NCBI RefSeq assembly: GCF_016902575.1
Contig: NZ_JACSNZ010000002.1
Coordinates: 62,001 to 126,000, forward strand
DNA length: 64,000 nucleotides
Origin: Pseudoflavonifractor capillosus
GTDB lineage: Bacteria > Bacillota > Clostridia > Oscillospirales > Oscillospiraceae
Direction of reading: 5' to 3'
Positions within the stretch are counted from its first letter, which is position 1. Each line of letters opens with the position of its first letter. Both the position numbers and the translations under genes were made by a program. This document shows positions 51,457-62,546 of this stretch, in pieces. Under the pieces are notes generated by a model, which did no database searches, was not told where the DNA came from, and saw only the letters and a program-made list of their open reading frames with translations.

Positions 51457-54276
51457 GTGATAGGTAATCCTTTGAAGTAATCTCCGGATTTTCCCCCACC
51501 TCACGCCGGGCGTGCACCTTTCGGCGCACCCGGCCTACCATCAAACTGATTTACTTTCTTCCTTCAGATTTCAATACCACTGCACCCTCACGGGTACAGC
51601 GTACTCACAAATTTCACGATTTGAGTTTTTCTCGGTATTTCATAATTTTGCGCACTGCCTTTGCGTCCAGCTCAGGCGGTATTGGGCTGTTATGAACCAT
51701 GCGGTGGCATGATTCGCAAAGCCATGCCAGATTGGGAACCTTATTGATTCTTTCGATTGGAAGCTGGTTGTCGATATGGTGACAGTGTTTTGGAACTGTT
51801 ATGGAAAATGGTTTTCCACAGCATTTGCACTTTCCCTTATCCCGGTTATAGGCATATTCCCGATTCATGAAGTATTCAAAGTTTGCCTTCCAGCCCTTTC
51901 CGTCTGCATAGCAGGCAAGGGCAATGTCCTCCGGGGTGTTAATGGACGGCCGGTCACAGGGAAGCGGTTTGTGCTTGTTTCGGTAATTGACGTACCGCCT
52001 GCGGCCTTCCGCCGTGTAAGGGGTCATCTTCTGGTCAAACGGTTTGCTCTCATACCGGCTGTGCGTGATAAACGCATAAGTGATTCCAAACCATTTTCCC
52101 TCGATGGGAATTGCAAAGGTTTTGCTTTCATATCCTTCGTGCCTGTGCGGAAGATTGCAGAGTGTTTTCAGCGGAACCTGCATCTGGTTATACTGTTTCG
52201 GGAACAGCTTTTTCCAAACGGCCAGCGCTGCATTGTTTACCCTGCGGTCGATTGCATGATAGGCGTGCGAACAGATGGACGGCTGGTAATACTGCGCCAG
52301 TCCCAGAATGATGGAATTCACATACTGTATCTGGGCAGCCTGTGTATTTGGTTTGGAGTACAGTTCAATACGGTGTACCTGTTCCAGCAAACTGCCAATT
52401 TTCTTGGACAGCCGTTCCATATCCGGCAGTGGTTTTCCCACCAGATGTTCCGTCCACGTTGCAGGGTTCGGTGTTTTGCGCTTTCGTTCCGCCTTGACGA
52501 TGTAACCGAGAAAATGTATCCCTCCTTTCCGCAAATCGGTTACATAGGTCTTTTCCTGCGACAGTTCCAGTTTCAGTTTTTGCCTAAAGTATTTTGTCAG
52601 CTCACGCTTCATACGGAACGCTTCCTTTTCCGTAGAAGTCAGCACCACCCAGTCATCGGCATAACGGAAGTTATACTTTGGGGTGGTTCCTGCCCATTTC
52701 AGCCTGCGTGTATCGTTGCATTTGTGCTTGCATTTGCGATGCGGCTCCATATAGGTCCGCCCCACATACCAGTCAAAATCGTTCAGATAGATGTTCGACA
52801 GCAGAGGGGAAAGGATTCCTCCCTGCGGTGTGCCTGTTGCCGTTTGATGGTACAAATCCCGTTCAATATACCCGGCTTTCAGCATTTGGCTGACGATTTT
52901 CAGCACCCGTTTATCATGGATGCCCATTCGCCATACCTTTTGAAGCAGTATCCGATGGCTGATGTTGTCAAAACACCCTTGAATGTCACCTTCCACTGCC
53001 CACACAGCCTGGTCGGGGGATTTACATCCGGCGTTGATTACATTGACAATATCCCGGATTGCGTGCTTTTGCGCCCGGTAAGGGCGGAAGCCATAGCTAT
53101 GCGGATAAAATCTCGCCTCGCATATCGGCTCTATGATGAGCCGCACACATTCCTGTATGATTCTGTCCAGTACCGTAGGGATTCCCAGCGGCCGCATTTT
53201 GCCGTTGCTTTTTGGGATATATTCACGGCGGGCTGGTTTGGGCTGATATTTGCGAAAACACGATTGAATCAATAAAATCAGTTCATCTTTTGGCATTTGC
53301 AGATAGTTGTCCATTTTCACCTTGTCCACTCCGGCGGTTTTACTGCCCTTGTTGGACTTGATGTTATGGACGGCGGTCACAATGGTAACTTCGTGCGCCA
53401 TTGCTTCCACCAGCCCGGTGAACGAAACGCCTTGCCCGGATTTCTCATAGAGCATATCCTGAATGGCTTTCAGTTCCGTTTCCGTTGAAAATCTGACGTT
53501 CAAATGCACAAGGCTTTCACCTCGCAGTTCGTCACCCATCTTTCAGGGAGTTATTGGATTTTCGTTTTGTGAAATTTGTAAATCAGTTTGACTCGTACCC
53601 TTCGCCGTGGGGCATTTCAGCCCCGTGTAGCTGGCGTTACCCAGCCGCAGACTACTATGGTACGGCTGACTTCCTATTGCTTTCATTGCTCTGTAAAGCT
53701 CCGGCAACAGGCTCTCAAACGTTCCTGAATCTCTATCCTTGCGGTCATTGCTTGACCATTGAAACCCTTAGGCCGCTACCTTACACCGGGAAAACCTAAC
53801 CATGCTTTGAACCACAGTTTCTGCATGATTCCGTGTGGACATTTCATTCCACAGGGCACGTGCGGAAAAACCAGCCGCACGCGCTTTTTCCAATTTTCAC
53901 CCTTTCGGATGCCGTCTACTCTTACGATGCTGCATAGCTTTCACTAACGGATAGCCATAGGTTTCGGAAGCCCGCACCATTATTCTCCATGCCCCTTTGC
54001 AGGGGTTTAGGTTTTCAGGTTACGACTTCACCACGCTTTGTACCCTGCACATTTACAGATGCGCAGCGCACAGTGGAGTATTAGCTCTCGTACTGCCTGC
54101 GGTTTGACAGACCGCTATGGGATTGCTCCTTTCCGGCATTGGTTCTGTACGGCAGAGGAATTTCACCCCTGATTTCGAGATTCAAGTTCTCTGTGATATT
54201 TTCTTATTGTTAAGTGCAATCACATGGCGCTGTTCGTCCTTGCTGTCAACAAGGGCTTATGCGCAACGTTTCGCAC
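51457..54276 (-). mobile_element. Group II intron
   Basis: A 2,820-bp group II intron inserted in the helicase gene. On the minus strand it starts GTGCGAAACG at 54276 (the GUGYG consensus) and ends CCTATCAC at 51457. Near the 3' end, 51505-51534 fold into a domain V-like stem with a GAAA loop, and a domain VI-like stem follows with GTG/CAC closing pairs and an unpaired A. The ORF for the maturase is inside domain IV; about 735 bp of 5' ribozyme sequence precede it and explain that gene-free stretch. Confidence 0.88.
51614..53539 (-). CDS. ltrA: Group II intron reverse transcriptase/maturase with HNH endonuclease
   Basis: A 641-residue intron-encoded protein. The reverse transcriptase has the KMRPLGIPTVLDRIIQE-type motif near residue 125, PQGGILSPLLSNIYL near residue 245 and the catalytic YADDW near residue 300. 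The maturase X domain follows, and the C-terminus holds an HNH endonuclease (CKCCGKPF, CHHIDNQLP, LAWLCESCHR) for target cleavage. All key residues are present, so splicing and mobility look possible. Confidence 0.94.
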   Translation of the reverse strand: MGDELRGESLVHLNVRFSTETELKAIQDMLYEKSGQGVSFTGLVEAMAHEVTIVTAVHNIKSNKGSKTAGVDKVKMDNYLQMPKDELILLIQSCFRKYQPKPARREYIPKSNGKMRPLGIPTVLDRIIQECVRLIIEPICEARFYPHSYGFRPYRAQKHAIRDIVNVINAGCKSPDQAVWAVEGDIQGCFDNISHRILLQKVWRMGIHDKRVLKIVSQMLKAGYIERDLYHQTATGTPQGGILSPLLSNIYLNDFDWYVGRTYMEPHRKCKHKCNDTRRLKWAGTTPKYNFRYADDWVVLTSTEKEAFRMKRELTKYFRQKLKLELSQEKTYVTDLRKGGIHFLGYIVKAERKRKTPNPATWTEHLVGKPLPDMERLSKKIGSLLEQVHRIELYSKPNTQAAQIQYVNSIILGLAQYYQPSICSHAYHAIDRRVNNAALAVWKKLFPKQYNQMQVPLKTLCNLPHRHEGYESKTFAIPIEGKWFGITYAFITHSRYESKPFDQKMTPYTAEGRRRYVNYRNKHKPLPCDRPSINTPEDIALACYADGKGWKANFEYFMNREYAYNRDKGKCKCCGKPFSITVPKHCHHIDNQLPIERINKVPNLAWLCESCHRMVHNSPIPPELDAKAVRKIMKYREKLKS

Positions 54277-57200
54277 GGTTCTTAAAATAGTGGCTCTCAT
54301 CAATGAAGATGCGGTCAACGCCCAGTTCCTCGAATGTCACAACATCATCTTTGCGGCTCTGGTCGTTGAGTTTTGCCAGCTTCGCCTCCAGAGATTTGCG
54401 GGTACGCTCCATCTGTTTGATGGTGTAACGCTCCGCCTTCTGCGACTTGGCCTCCTCGATGCCGAACAGAATCTCGTCGATCTGCTGCTGGAGAATGGTC
54501 TGCTGGCGCTCGGCACTCATAGGGATTTTTTCAAACTGCGAGTGGCCGATAATGATGGCGTCATAATCTCCGGTGGAAATACGGCTGCAAAACTTTTTCC
54601 TGTTCTGCTTCTCAAAATCTTTCTTTGTGGCAACTAAGATGTTTGCGCTGGGATAAAGCTGCAAAAACTCAGCCGCCCACTGCTCGGTGATGTGGTTGGG
54701 AACCACGATCAGCGACTTGGTGCAAAGCCCCAGCCGCTTCATCTCCATCGCTGCCGCCACCATCTCATAGGTTTTGCCTGCCCCCACCTCATGGGCAAGC
54801 AAGGTGTTTCCGCCGTACAAAACGTGCGCAATGGCGTTGACTTGGTGGGGGCGCAGGGAGATTTCGGGATTCATTCCCTCAAAGTGAATATGCCGTCCGT
54901 CATACTCACGGGGGCGGATACTGTTAAAGGTTTCGTTGTAGATGCGGCACAGCCGTTCTCTGCGGTCAATATCCCGCCATATCCACTCGGAGAATTTCTG
55001 TTTGATGAGTTCCTGTCTGTCCTGGGCAATGGCGGTTTCCTTTTTGTTGAGAACGGCTTTTTTATTGCCGTTTTCATCCTCGATATAATCGAACACCCGC
55101 ACATCCTTTTGGTTCAAGGTCTGTTCCAGAATGTGATAGGCGCTCATGCGCTTGGTGCCATAGGTGGTGACTGCCTTTACATTGCCCCTGTCCGCATTTT
55201 TCTCGGTGATGGCCCACTGGCCGGTAGCTTCAGAACGCAGGATTTTGATGCGGTTACGGACGTAATATGCGGGGGTAAGCAATTCCGCCATGAACTGCTG
55301 GTAGATGTCGATAGGCACCCAGTTTGCACCGATGCGGACGCCGATTTCCCCAGCGCCCAGATCTGCGGGCTGCACTGCTTCCAGCGCCTCCACCTGTCTG
55401 CGGGCCGCTTCCTTCTGGCTGTCCGGGGCTGTTTCCCAAAAGGCTTTTGCCATCCGCAATTTCCGGCGCACATTCCCTGAAAGGTACTCGTCCGCCGTCA
55501 CAAGGGAAAAGGCTTGCAGGCTCAGGGAATTTCCCCGCAGTTCATCCGGGCTTTCCGGGCCTTCAATATTGCGGAAGATCACGCCGGCAAGTTCGCTCTC
55601 CAGCTCCTCCGGGGATTTGCCGGACAACTCGGCCATATAGTCCATATCCACACAGGCTTTTTCAGAAATAGATACCGCCAATGCTTCACTGGCAGTATCC
55701 ACGCTGGTGACAGCCACATGAGGACGGATGGTGCGCTTGGAGAACATATCGGCTTTTCTTTTTAGGTTGCCTTGCTCGTCCAGCACCTCCAGCGAACACA
55801 AGAGGCAGTAGCTGGAGTCCTCGGCAAATGCCAGTTTGTTGCCCCGGCTGCTGATAAGCCCATATTTGGCCGTAAAGCGGTCATAGAGGGCGTTCAGCTT
55901 TTTCTGCTCTGCCTGAATGTCCTCGTCCGGGTATCCTTCGGTCTGATACTCAATCAACCTGCGGACACATTCCCGCAGCTCGATCATGCCACGGATACGG
56001 TTTTCCGCCGTAACAGAAACCTCCATCAGGTGCATGAGGCTGTTTTCCCGGTAGTACACCTGACCGTCCACAATCGTATAGCTGAAATTCCGAACGGTAG
56101 GGTCTGCGGGGATGGAGCGATCTTCTTCGTCCGGTTCCTCCAGTTCATAGGGCTTGATCTCGGCCTGAAGGAACTGGATGGCCTGGGCAAGCTGCTCCGA
56201 CAGGTCAGCACCTTCGCGGGCTTTGCAGGCGCTGTCCATTCCGAATCGCGTGGATTCCATCACCATATCGCCCAGAATCATTTCCGGGTGCTGCACAAAG
56301 TAGCGGTTCATGCGGATGCCGTTTTCATCCGTGTCCAGCTGCACCCAATCCTGCTCTAGATCGGTGACGTGATCTCTTTTTTGCAGAAAAAGAATATCGC
56401 TGGTGACTTCCGTTCCGGCATTCTGCTTGAATGTGTTGTCGGGTAAACGAATGGCTCCGATCAGGTCGGCGCGCTGGGCGAGATAGCGGCGGACAGCCGA
56501 GTTTTCTTTGTCCATCGTGCCTTTGGACGTGATGAACGCGACAATGCCGCCGGGTCTTACTTTGTCCAGGGCTTTCCCAAAGAAATAATCGTGGATTAAC
56601 CAATGGTGCTTGTCATACCGCCTGTCCACCACCTTGAAATCTCCAAAAGGGACGTTGCCGATGGCCACATCGAAAAAGCTGTCTGGCATCTGCACCGTTT
56701 CAAATCCATTGACGGAAATGCTGGCATTTTGATAGAGCTGCTGGGCAATCCTGCCACTGATGCTGTCAATCTCCACGCCATAGGCTTTGCTGCCTGCCAT
56801 ATCAGCCGGAAGCAGACCGATAAAATTGCCGGTGCCGCAGGCCGGTTCCAAGATGTTGCCTTGCTGGAAACCCATCTGCGCCAGCGCCTTGTAAATCCCC
56901 CGAATGACGATGGGTGGCGTGTAGAATGCGGTGAGGGAACTGGCTCTGGCCGCTGCATATTCGTCCTCATCCAACAAGGACTTGAGTTCCGCATATTTGC
57001 TGTGCGTTTCCTCAAAGCATTGCGGCAGCCCACCCCATCCCACATAGCGGGAAAGGATTTCCTGTTCCTCCGGTGTGGCAAGGCGTTCTTCCGCTTCGAT
57101 CTGTTTCAAGCAGCGGATGGCTCTGACATTGGCGGCAAACTTTTCCCCCGGTGTGCCGCGGCCCAAAGCATCGTCCGTGATGTGGAAATCGTGGTGCTGT

Positions 57201-60200
57201 TCTCGTGGTATTTCCGGGTGCAGGGGCGCAAAGGTGACGCGCTCACGGCGAACCCGTTTCGGAGCCAGCGGAGCCGCTTCTTCTTTTTGGGGCTGTGACA
57301 GCGCCGGGCCACCTGTCATCTGGCTTTCATAGCGGTCAATGTCCTGCTCGGTGAGCCATTCCGGTTTTTCCGACAAAGCATCGTACAGTTCCCGCATCTT
57401 GGCAATCTGCGCTTCTGCGCTGCCTGCCCACAGGTGTTTTTCTGCACGTCCGCCAGCGCCCAGATAATAGTCGCAATCCGCTTTCAGACGGCTCAACAGG
57501 CGGTAATCGTCCTGAGATACCCCGATGGATTCCAGCTCATCTTCCGACACAGCAGTGAGGTCGTCAAAGTCAAGGTCTGCCAACTCGTTTTGGATCAGCC
57601 CCTCCAGACTACTATACTGCCTGCGCTCTAAAAACTGTCCGTCCAGATACCGCTCCACACGATTATTCACCAGATCCACGTTCACCTGGATGGGGATTTC
57701 TTCGTCTGTAACTGTAGTATAGGCAAGTTCCACTTTTTCCAGATTGCTGAAATCAGCATAGCCGTCATATTTCTCTTGGCAAAATTGGTCGATCAGTTCT
57801 TTCGCCTGTTCCAAAAGGGCCTGTTCCTGGGTGAGAGGCTGGGGCAGCTCGTCGATCTGCTCCATGCAGAGCGCAACATCTGCCGCGATTTCTTCCTCCG
57901 GGTCTGCATGGTCGAGAAAAGATTGCAGCAGCGCACGGATTTCCTGCCGCTGGGCTGCGTTGTGAAGCTGCTGGGCAATGTTCTCCACCGCCTGAGCATC
58001 ATCCGCGCCATAGCCCATGCGGGTGCTATCAAATTCTCCCATGAGGCGCAGCACTTGGGCGGCCAATGCAGGGTAGAGGTCGGCTGTTTCTTCTTTTTGC
58101 GGTGGTTCCTCTCTGGGCGGCACCGAGAATACAGGTGCATTTTGTGTTGCAGAAACTGTCATCTCCGACGTGTCGGCCACCTGATGAATCCTGTCCCGAA
58201 CCTCCTGGGGCATTTCCTCATCGTAGATCTGCACTGTGCGATCCGGCGCAATGTGGGCAACCGTGCGATAATCCCCGTCTACTTCTTCCAGCCGGTTCCA
58301 AACGGTCAGCCCATTTCCCAGATGCCCGAATCCTAAATCGTAGGCTTTCTGCGGTGCCTGCACGGCCTGCGGCGTCACCGGCTCCTTTTTCTCGGCAAAC
58401 AAGGTAAAAGTGCCTTGCCGGTATGCGGTCAGATTCTCAAATGCCCGTTGCCGCAAATCGTACATCCGGTCATCCTGCGGCGTAGCCTCCCAGACAGGAA
58501 GCATCATCTGATAGATTTCTTCCACACGGGCCGGGTCGTCCAGCTGAGGCTCCATGAGCTTTACCGCATCCCAATAATCAAAGCCATACGGGTAAGGGTG
58601 GGGCTGCTCCTGGGGAACATTCTCAAAGAAGGCTCGGATGTTTTGTGCGAGCTGGTGCTTTTCGTATTGAGGCATGGCGGCCCGGTCATCATCACTCAGG
58701 AACCGGCCTTGGGCGATCATGGCGCTGACGCGCTTCTCCACCGCATTCCATTTCAGTTCCACTTTGGCATAGGGTTCTGTAATGCTGCCGTGACTGAAAT
58801 GGACACCCTTGCTGAGCTGATAGGTCACATCATCGTTTCCACCGCTGTGTCCGCTGTATTCTCCGTGGTAATGCTTTAAGAAATCCTCTCGTTCTTTTCG
58901 GTCAGAGTGGTTGCGATAAAAGGAGTACACCGCCAGCCGGTAGTCCGTGCTGCGCTTTCCACCGCGCAGGAGATTGTCGATCTCGTCGCCGGAGATAAAG
59001 AAACGCCGCTGGGGATCATATCCCTCGGCGGCGGTAAAGTGCAGCGGCTCCCGTTGTAAATCAGCAAGCTGCTCCCGAAGTTTCAGCGGACGATAAAAAC
59101 GATACCGCAAAATATCAGGATTATCTTCGTATGCGTCTGCAAAGGATTCGTACTCGGAGAGAATTGTTTGCAGACCATCCTCCTGACGCAGCAGTTCCGC
59201 AGTTTTCTCCATTGCTTCCGGGAATCCACTTGGCCTGTCATAAATAGTGTGCAGCGAAGGGAAAAATTGTTTTTCTTCATCTTCGATGTCACGGAACATC
59301 AAAAGCAGCCGGTCAGCAAGCTGGTGAACTTCATAGTCATCCACCCGGTCAAGTTCGCTCTGCGGCATATACCGGCCCAAATCCAGCAGTTCTCGGATTC
59401 GCTTGGCTGCCTGTTCCCAGGTTATCAGCGTGGCCGCTGTGCGCTGTGCGGTTTCGCCCTCTGCCACATGGATACCTTCGGCATTGTACCAGATCGAATA
59501 TTTCCGGTTGTCCAAATAAAAGCCCGCGCCATTTTCTCCATAGTGTTCCGTCAGGAATCGGATGTTGTCCTCCACCGACTTGTCCTTCTTGAAATAGGCG
59601 CAGATGATGAGGCGGCTGTTCTGGTCATTTGCCCCGATGCACAGTGCTTCGTCGATGACCTGTTGGGAAAGTTCCGGGCGCGGAAAGAGGGAACGCTGCG
59701 GTTCGCCTTCGGACGGAGCGGAATTGGCAAAAGAGGAGAAATCAAAAAGGGACATCTGCTGGCTCTCCGGGGTGGGAAGCTGGCGGATGTCCGTCTGAAT
59801 GAAATATTCCTTTTTGCCAATGAGCTGTGCTGTCCATTCGGCCACCAAATCCCATGAGAATACCGATTCTTTTGTGCGGGAAAGGTAGGAACCCTCCCAC
59901 ATGAGAAGTCCATCTTCCTGCGGCTTATAGCCCAGGCGCTGACCGTCTGCGATAATTTCGGTGTATCTATCCGGATAGGCGGATTTGAGATACTCCGCCC
60001 GTTCCTGCTGGTCGGTGTGAACGGAGAAGAACAGCTCGATCTGCTGCTTTTTGTATTTGAGGTCGTCATCCTTGTTGGCGATGACGGCCATGATCTGCTT
60101 TTCATCGAGAAAAGCGGGCAGCTCCTGGCTGTCCGCTTGCTCCGTGTCGGTTAGCTGTAAATCAGCTCCGTGAGGATCGTTTCCTCCGCTGCGTTCCGAA

Positions 60201-61351
60201 GGTTGTTCATGAGCTGTACCCATCTCATCGGATCGCGGGCTTTCAGTTCCTCCGTCACGCCCTCGGTTTTGGCCATCTGCGCCACCATCTGATCCAGCCG
60301 GGAGAGTGCTGTCTGCTCGATCTCTGCCAGATGGCTGTTCAGCTTCCCGCTGGTCAACAGATTGGTGTAAGTGATCCTGCGGTTCTCCTTCAAGAACCTC
60401 TGGCGCAGTAATGCGTATTTCCCAAGAGCTACTTCCGGCTCCTGCGGGGGCAGAAGGTTCGGCAGATTGTAGCTGCCCTGTCTGCTGTATGTGATCTCGG
60501 CCATATTCCATGCTCCTTTCCGGTTGTTTGGTTTTCTGTTCAGTTACAGGATACTGGTTTTCCTGCGTGGTTTCAAAGGTGCGATTTTCTTTTTGGGGAT
60601 GTCTTTGCAGGGTAAGGGTGGTGCGGGCAATCTCCGAAAGGCACATCTGAGAGATGTCGCCAGTGGCCACACCCAGAGCGTTCAATGTTTCGGGGGTATT
60701 GAAGTTCAGCACATCCCGAAAATCGTCATCTTCAAAGTATTCGGACGGATCAAGGCCGCAGCGCACCGCCAGCATATACCCGATGCTGTTTTGCAGGGTT
60801 CTACGGTATATTACCTCCAGATTCAGCTCGTCCAGTTCCTCCAGAAAACTGCCCTCTGTGAAATTTTTCAGTTCCGCCAGATAATCGGGCATATTGTCCT
60901 CTACCGCATTCTTGGCCACCGAGAGAAGCGCCGCGCCCAGATCGTCCTTCTGCTCCAGTTCTCCGAAGCTGTTTTCCATTGCCTCGATGATGTCCGGCGC
61001 GTATTCCGGGCGCACCGTCCACAGTGGGACAGGACGGGCAAACCGGCCTGCATGGGTATCGGAAACATCAAAGTAATATTTCAACCGCTGTTTTCCGCCC
61101 TGAGCGTCGTCAAATACCGCAATGCCGTTTGCGCCCCGGTTCACCCAGCGTCCGAACTTCTTATTCCATCGCTCGATTTCCAGGACGGCGGTAGCATCCG
61201 GGCGCTGGGCGTAGACGAGCAGTTGTTCATCAAAGGGCAGCCGATAGTTGCGGCAAGCCGAGGAAAGAAAATACTGCCACTCTGCCGGAGCTGTTATTTG
61301 CCGCTGTGTTTCATGGTACAGTTCCGTCAGGGCTTTATATCGTATCGCCAT
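54277..61351 (-). CDS. DNA methyltransferase/SNF2 helicase, 5' exon
   Basis: About 2,358 codons of the conserved giant protein of Tn1549-like ICEs. Seen in order: an N-terminal domain (TAPAEWQYFLSSACRNYRLPFDEQLLVYAQRPDATAV), a low-complexity linker (about residues 270-420), a long helical middle, a DNA methyltransferase domain with LEPACGTGNFIG and the NVPFGDF variant of NPPY, then SNF2 helicase motif I (AHEVGAGKTYEM) and motif II (FIDESHYFKN) right before the intron. The ATG at 61351 follows GGAGGTG. It may protect or process DNA after transfer. The linker is out-of-phase coding for TnpV. Confidence 0.87.
60151..60504 (-). CDS. tnpV: TnpV-like protein nested out of phase in the helicase gene
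   Basis: A complete 117-residue frame starting EITYSRQGSYNLPNLLPP, with LGKYALLRQRFLKENRRITYTNLL and VTEELKARDPMRWVQLMNNLR. This fits TnpV, a small protein of Tn4451-type mobilisable elements, of unclear function. AAAGGAGC precedes its ATG by 9 bp. It lies in a different frame within the low-complexity linker of the giant gene on the same strand, so both may be translated. Confidence 0.72.
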   Translation of the reverse strand: MAEITYSRQGSYNLPNLLPPQEPEVALGKYALLRQRFLKENRRITYTNLLTSGKLNSHLAEIEQTALSRLDQMVAQMAKTEGVTEELKARDPMRWVQLMNNLRNAAEETILTELIYS

Positions 61352-61365
61352 CCGGCACACCTCCT

Positions 61366-61680
61366 TTATTCGTTATTCTTTCTGTACAGCTGCAAATCTG
61401 CGTGATAGCTCTTATCTGCCGTATGATGGCCAGAGAGCGACAGAAGAAGCAGCCAGATCGTGTCTGCGGCCTCATTGGGGTACATCCGAAGATCCACACA
61501 CTCTTTATGGTAGCTGTCCGTAAAAGAGCGTCCATGCGCCATAAAGTGCCGGATCAGCCGCTGCGCCATCTCCCGATGTTCTTCATAAGGGTCGCTTTCC
61601 GCGTGTTCATGCAGAATGGTGAGCAGGAGATCGAACCAGCTTGTATGTGTTTCCAGCTTTACTGGTGGTAGATATGCCAT
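61366..61680 (-). CDS. Conserved ICE protein of unknown function
   Basis: A 104-residue protein (KLETHTSWFDLLLTILHEHAESDPYEEHREMAQRLIRHF and NEAADTIWLLLLSLSGH). Short, helical and soluble; no family claimed. Its stop lies 14 bp before the start of the methyltransferase/helicase gene, and it follows the 181-residue gene closely, so it belongs to the same operon. Confidence 0.65.
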   Translation of the reverse strand: MAYLPPVKLETHTSWFDLLLTILHEHAESDPYEEHREMAQRLIRHFMAHGRSFTDSYHKECVDLRMYPNEAADTIWLLLLSLSGHHTADKSYHADLQLYRKNNE

Positions 61681-61692
61681 TGTGTGTTCACC

Positions 61693-62238
61693 TTACCTTT
61701 CGATTGCGGCGGTCTGCCGCTGCCGGGAAATTGGAAACCCGTAGACTTTGGCGATGTCGTCGCCCAGCCTACGGGTCACTCTCGTTATATCAGCGCGGGT
61801 CGCTGTGCCGCGATACAGTTTTTCTTTCAGAAGTTCAATTTGGGAATCTCGCACACCATCCTTATAAACTCGATAGAGATAATGGTTGGTGCCATCATGG
61901 TGGATGGCGTCGCACCGCAGATCACCCAGGCGGTCTACATACCATGTGGAGTAGTCCGTATCTCCGTAAAGGCAGTCACGGATATTGCCGCTGGGAATCT
62001 CCTTGTATCCCATGCGGCGTCCGTTCCATAAGCCCAGATCACCGATTACCAAAATAGGCTGGGAAAGCTGCACATTGAGGTTCATGCGCTCATCATCTAG
62101 ATAATGTCCGTTGATTTCATACATCAGAGAGATACGCTCATCCTCTGACAGCTCCGGGTATTCTGCTTCCAGATCACTGCGCCAATCCTCATAGTCCAGA
62201 TCGTAGTTGCTCCAGATAATGTGTTTGTCATCACTCAT
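61693..62238 (-). CDS. Conserved ICE protein of unknown function
   Basis: A 181-residue soluble protein (HIIWSNYDLDYEDWRSDLEAEYPELSEDERISLMYEINGHYLDDER, then QPILVIGDLGLWNGRRMGYK). The start resembles a conserved block of ICE proteins with alternating acidic helices, but no activity is known. The ATG overlaps the upstream stop by 4 bp. Confidence 0.65.
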   Translation of the reverse strand: MSDDKHIIWSNYDLDYEDWRSDLEAEYPELSEDERISLMYEINGHYLDDERMNLNVQLSQPILVIGDLGLWNGRRMGYKEIPSGNIRDCLYGDTDYSTWYVDRLGDLRCDAIHHDGTNHYLYRVYKDGVRDSQIELLKEKLYRGTATRADITRVTRRLGDDIAKVYGFPISRQRQTAAIER

Positions 62239-62546
62239 CGGGCATCACCTCGACTTTTAGGGCGAATAAATTGCTCCACTCGCAAACATCTTCCCGATAA
62301 AGCATCCGTATTCAAATCAATGTCGGTGTTATCGTAATTTGTTCCATAAGTTTCATTTAACTTCTCGACAACATCATCCGGGATATAGCTGTCACCGTCC
62401 ACTTCAACTCTTCCCTCAGAGAATGCCCTGGCGAGAATTTTTTGGCACTCTACATCGTTGCCCTGAACTATCTTATCCATCTCATAGGGCGTAAGCGCCA
62501 TAGTTACTCCAATTCTTGCCCATACACGACACCTTTTAGAGTTCAT
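62235..62546 (-). CDS. Conserved ICE protein of unknown function
   Basis: A 103-residue protein (MALTPYEMDKIVQGNDVECQKILARAFSEGRVEVDGDSYIPDDVVEKL). The ATG at 62546 overlaps the previous stop (ATGA) with GAGGTGACGCACG before it; a second start at residue 16 (MALTPYEMDK) has GGAG nearby and is possible. No function known. Confidence 0.6.
   Translation of the reverse strand: MNSKRCRVWARIGVTMALTPYEMDKIVQGNDVECQKILARAFSEGRVEVDGDSYIPDDVVEKLNETYGTNYDNTDIDLNTDALSGRCLRVEQFIRPKSRGDAR

Noticed and set aside
51457..51544. Start of the 3' helicase exon inside the intron, with a separate protein start
   Set aside because: The family sequence begins exactly at the predicted splice site; the upstream codons are intron domain V/VI sequence.
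51776..53275. A 499-codon plus-strand frame inside the intron
   Set aside because: Antisense of the intron maturase; no motif or start site.
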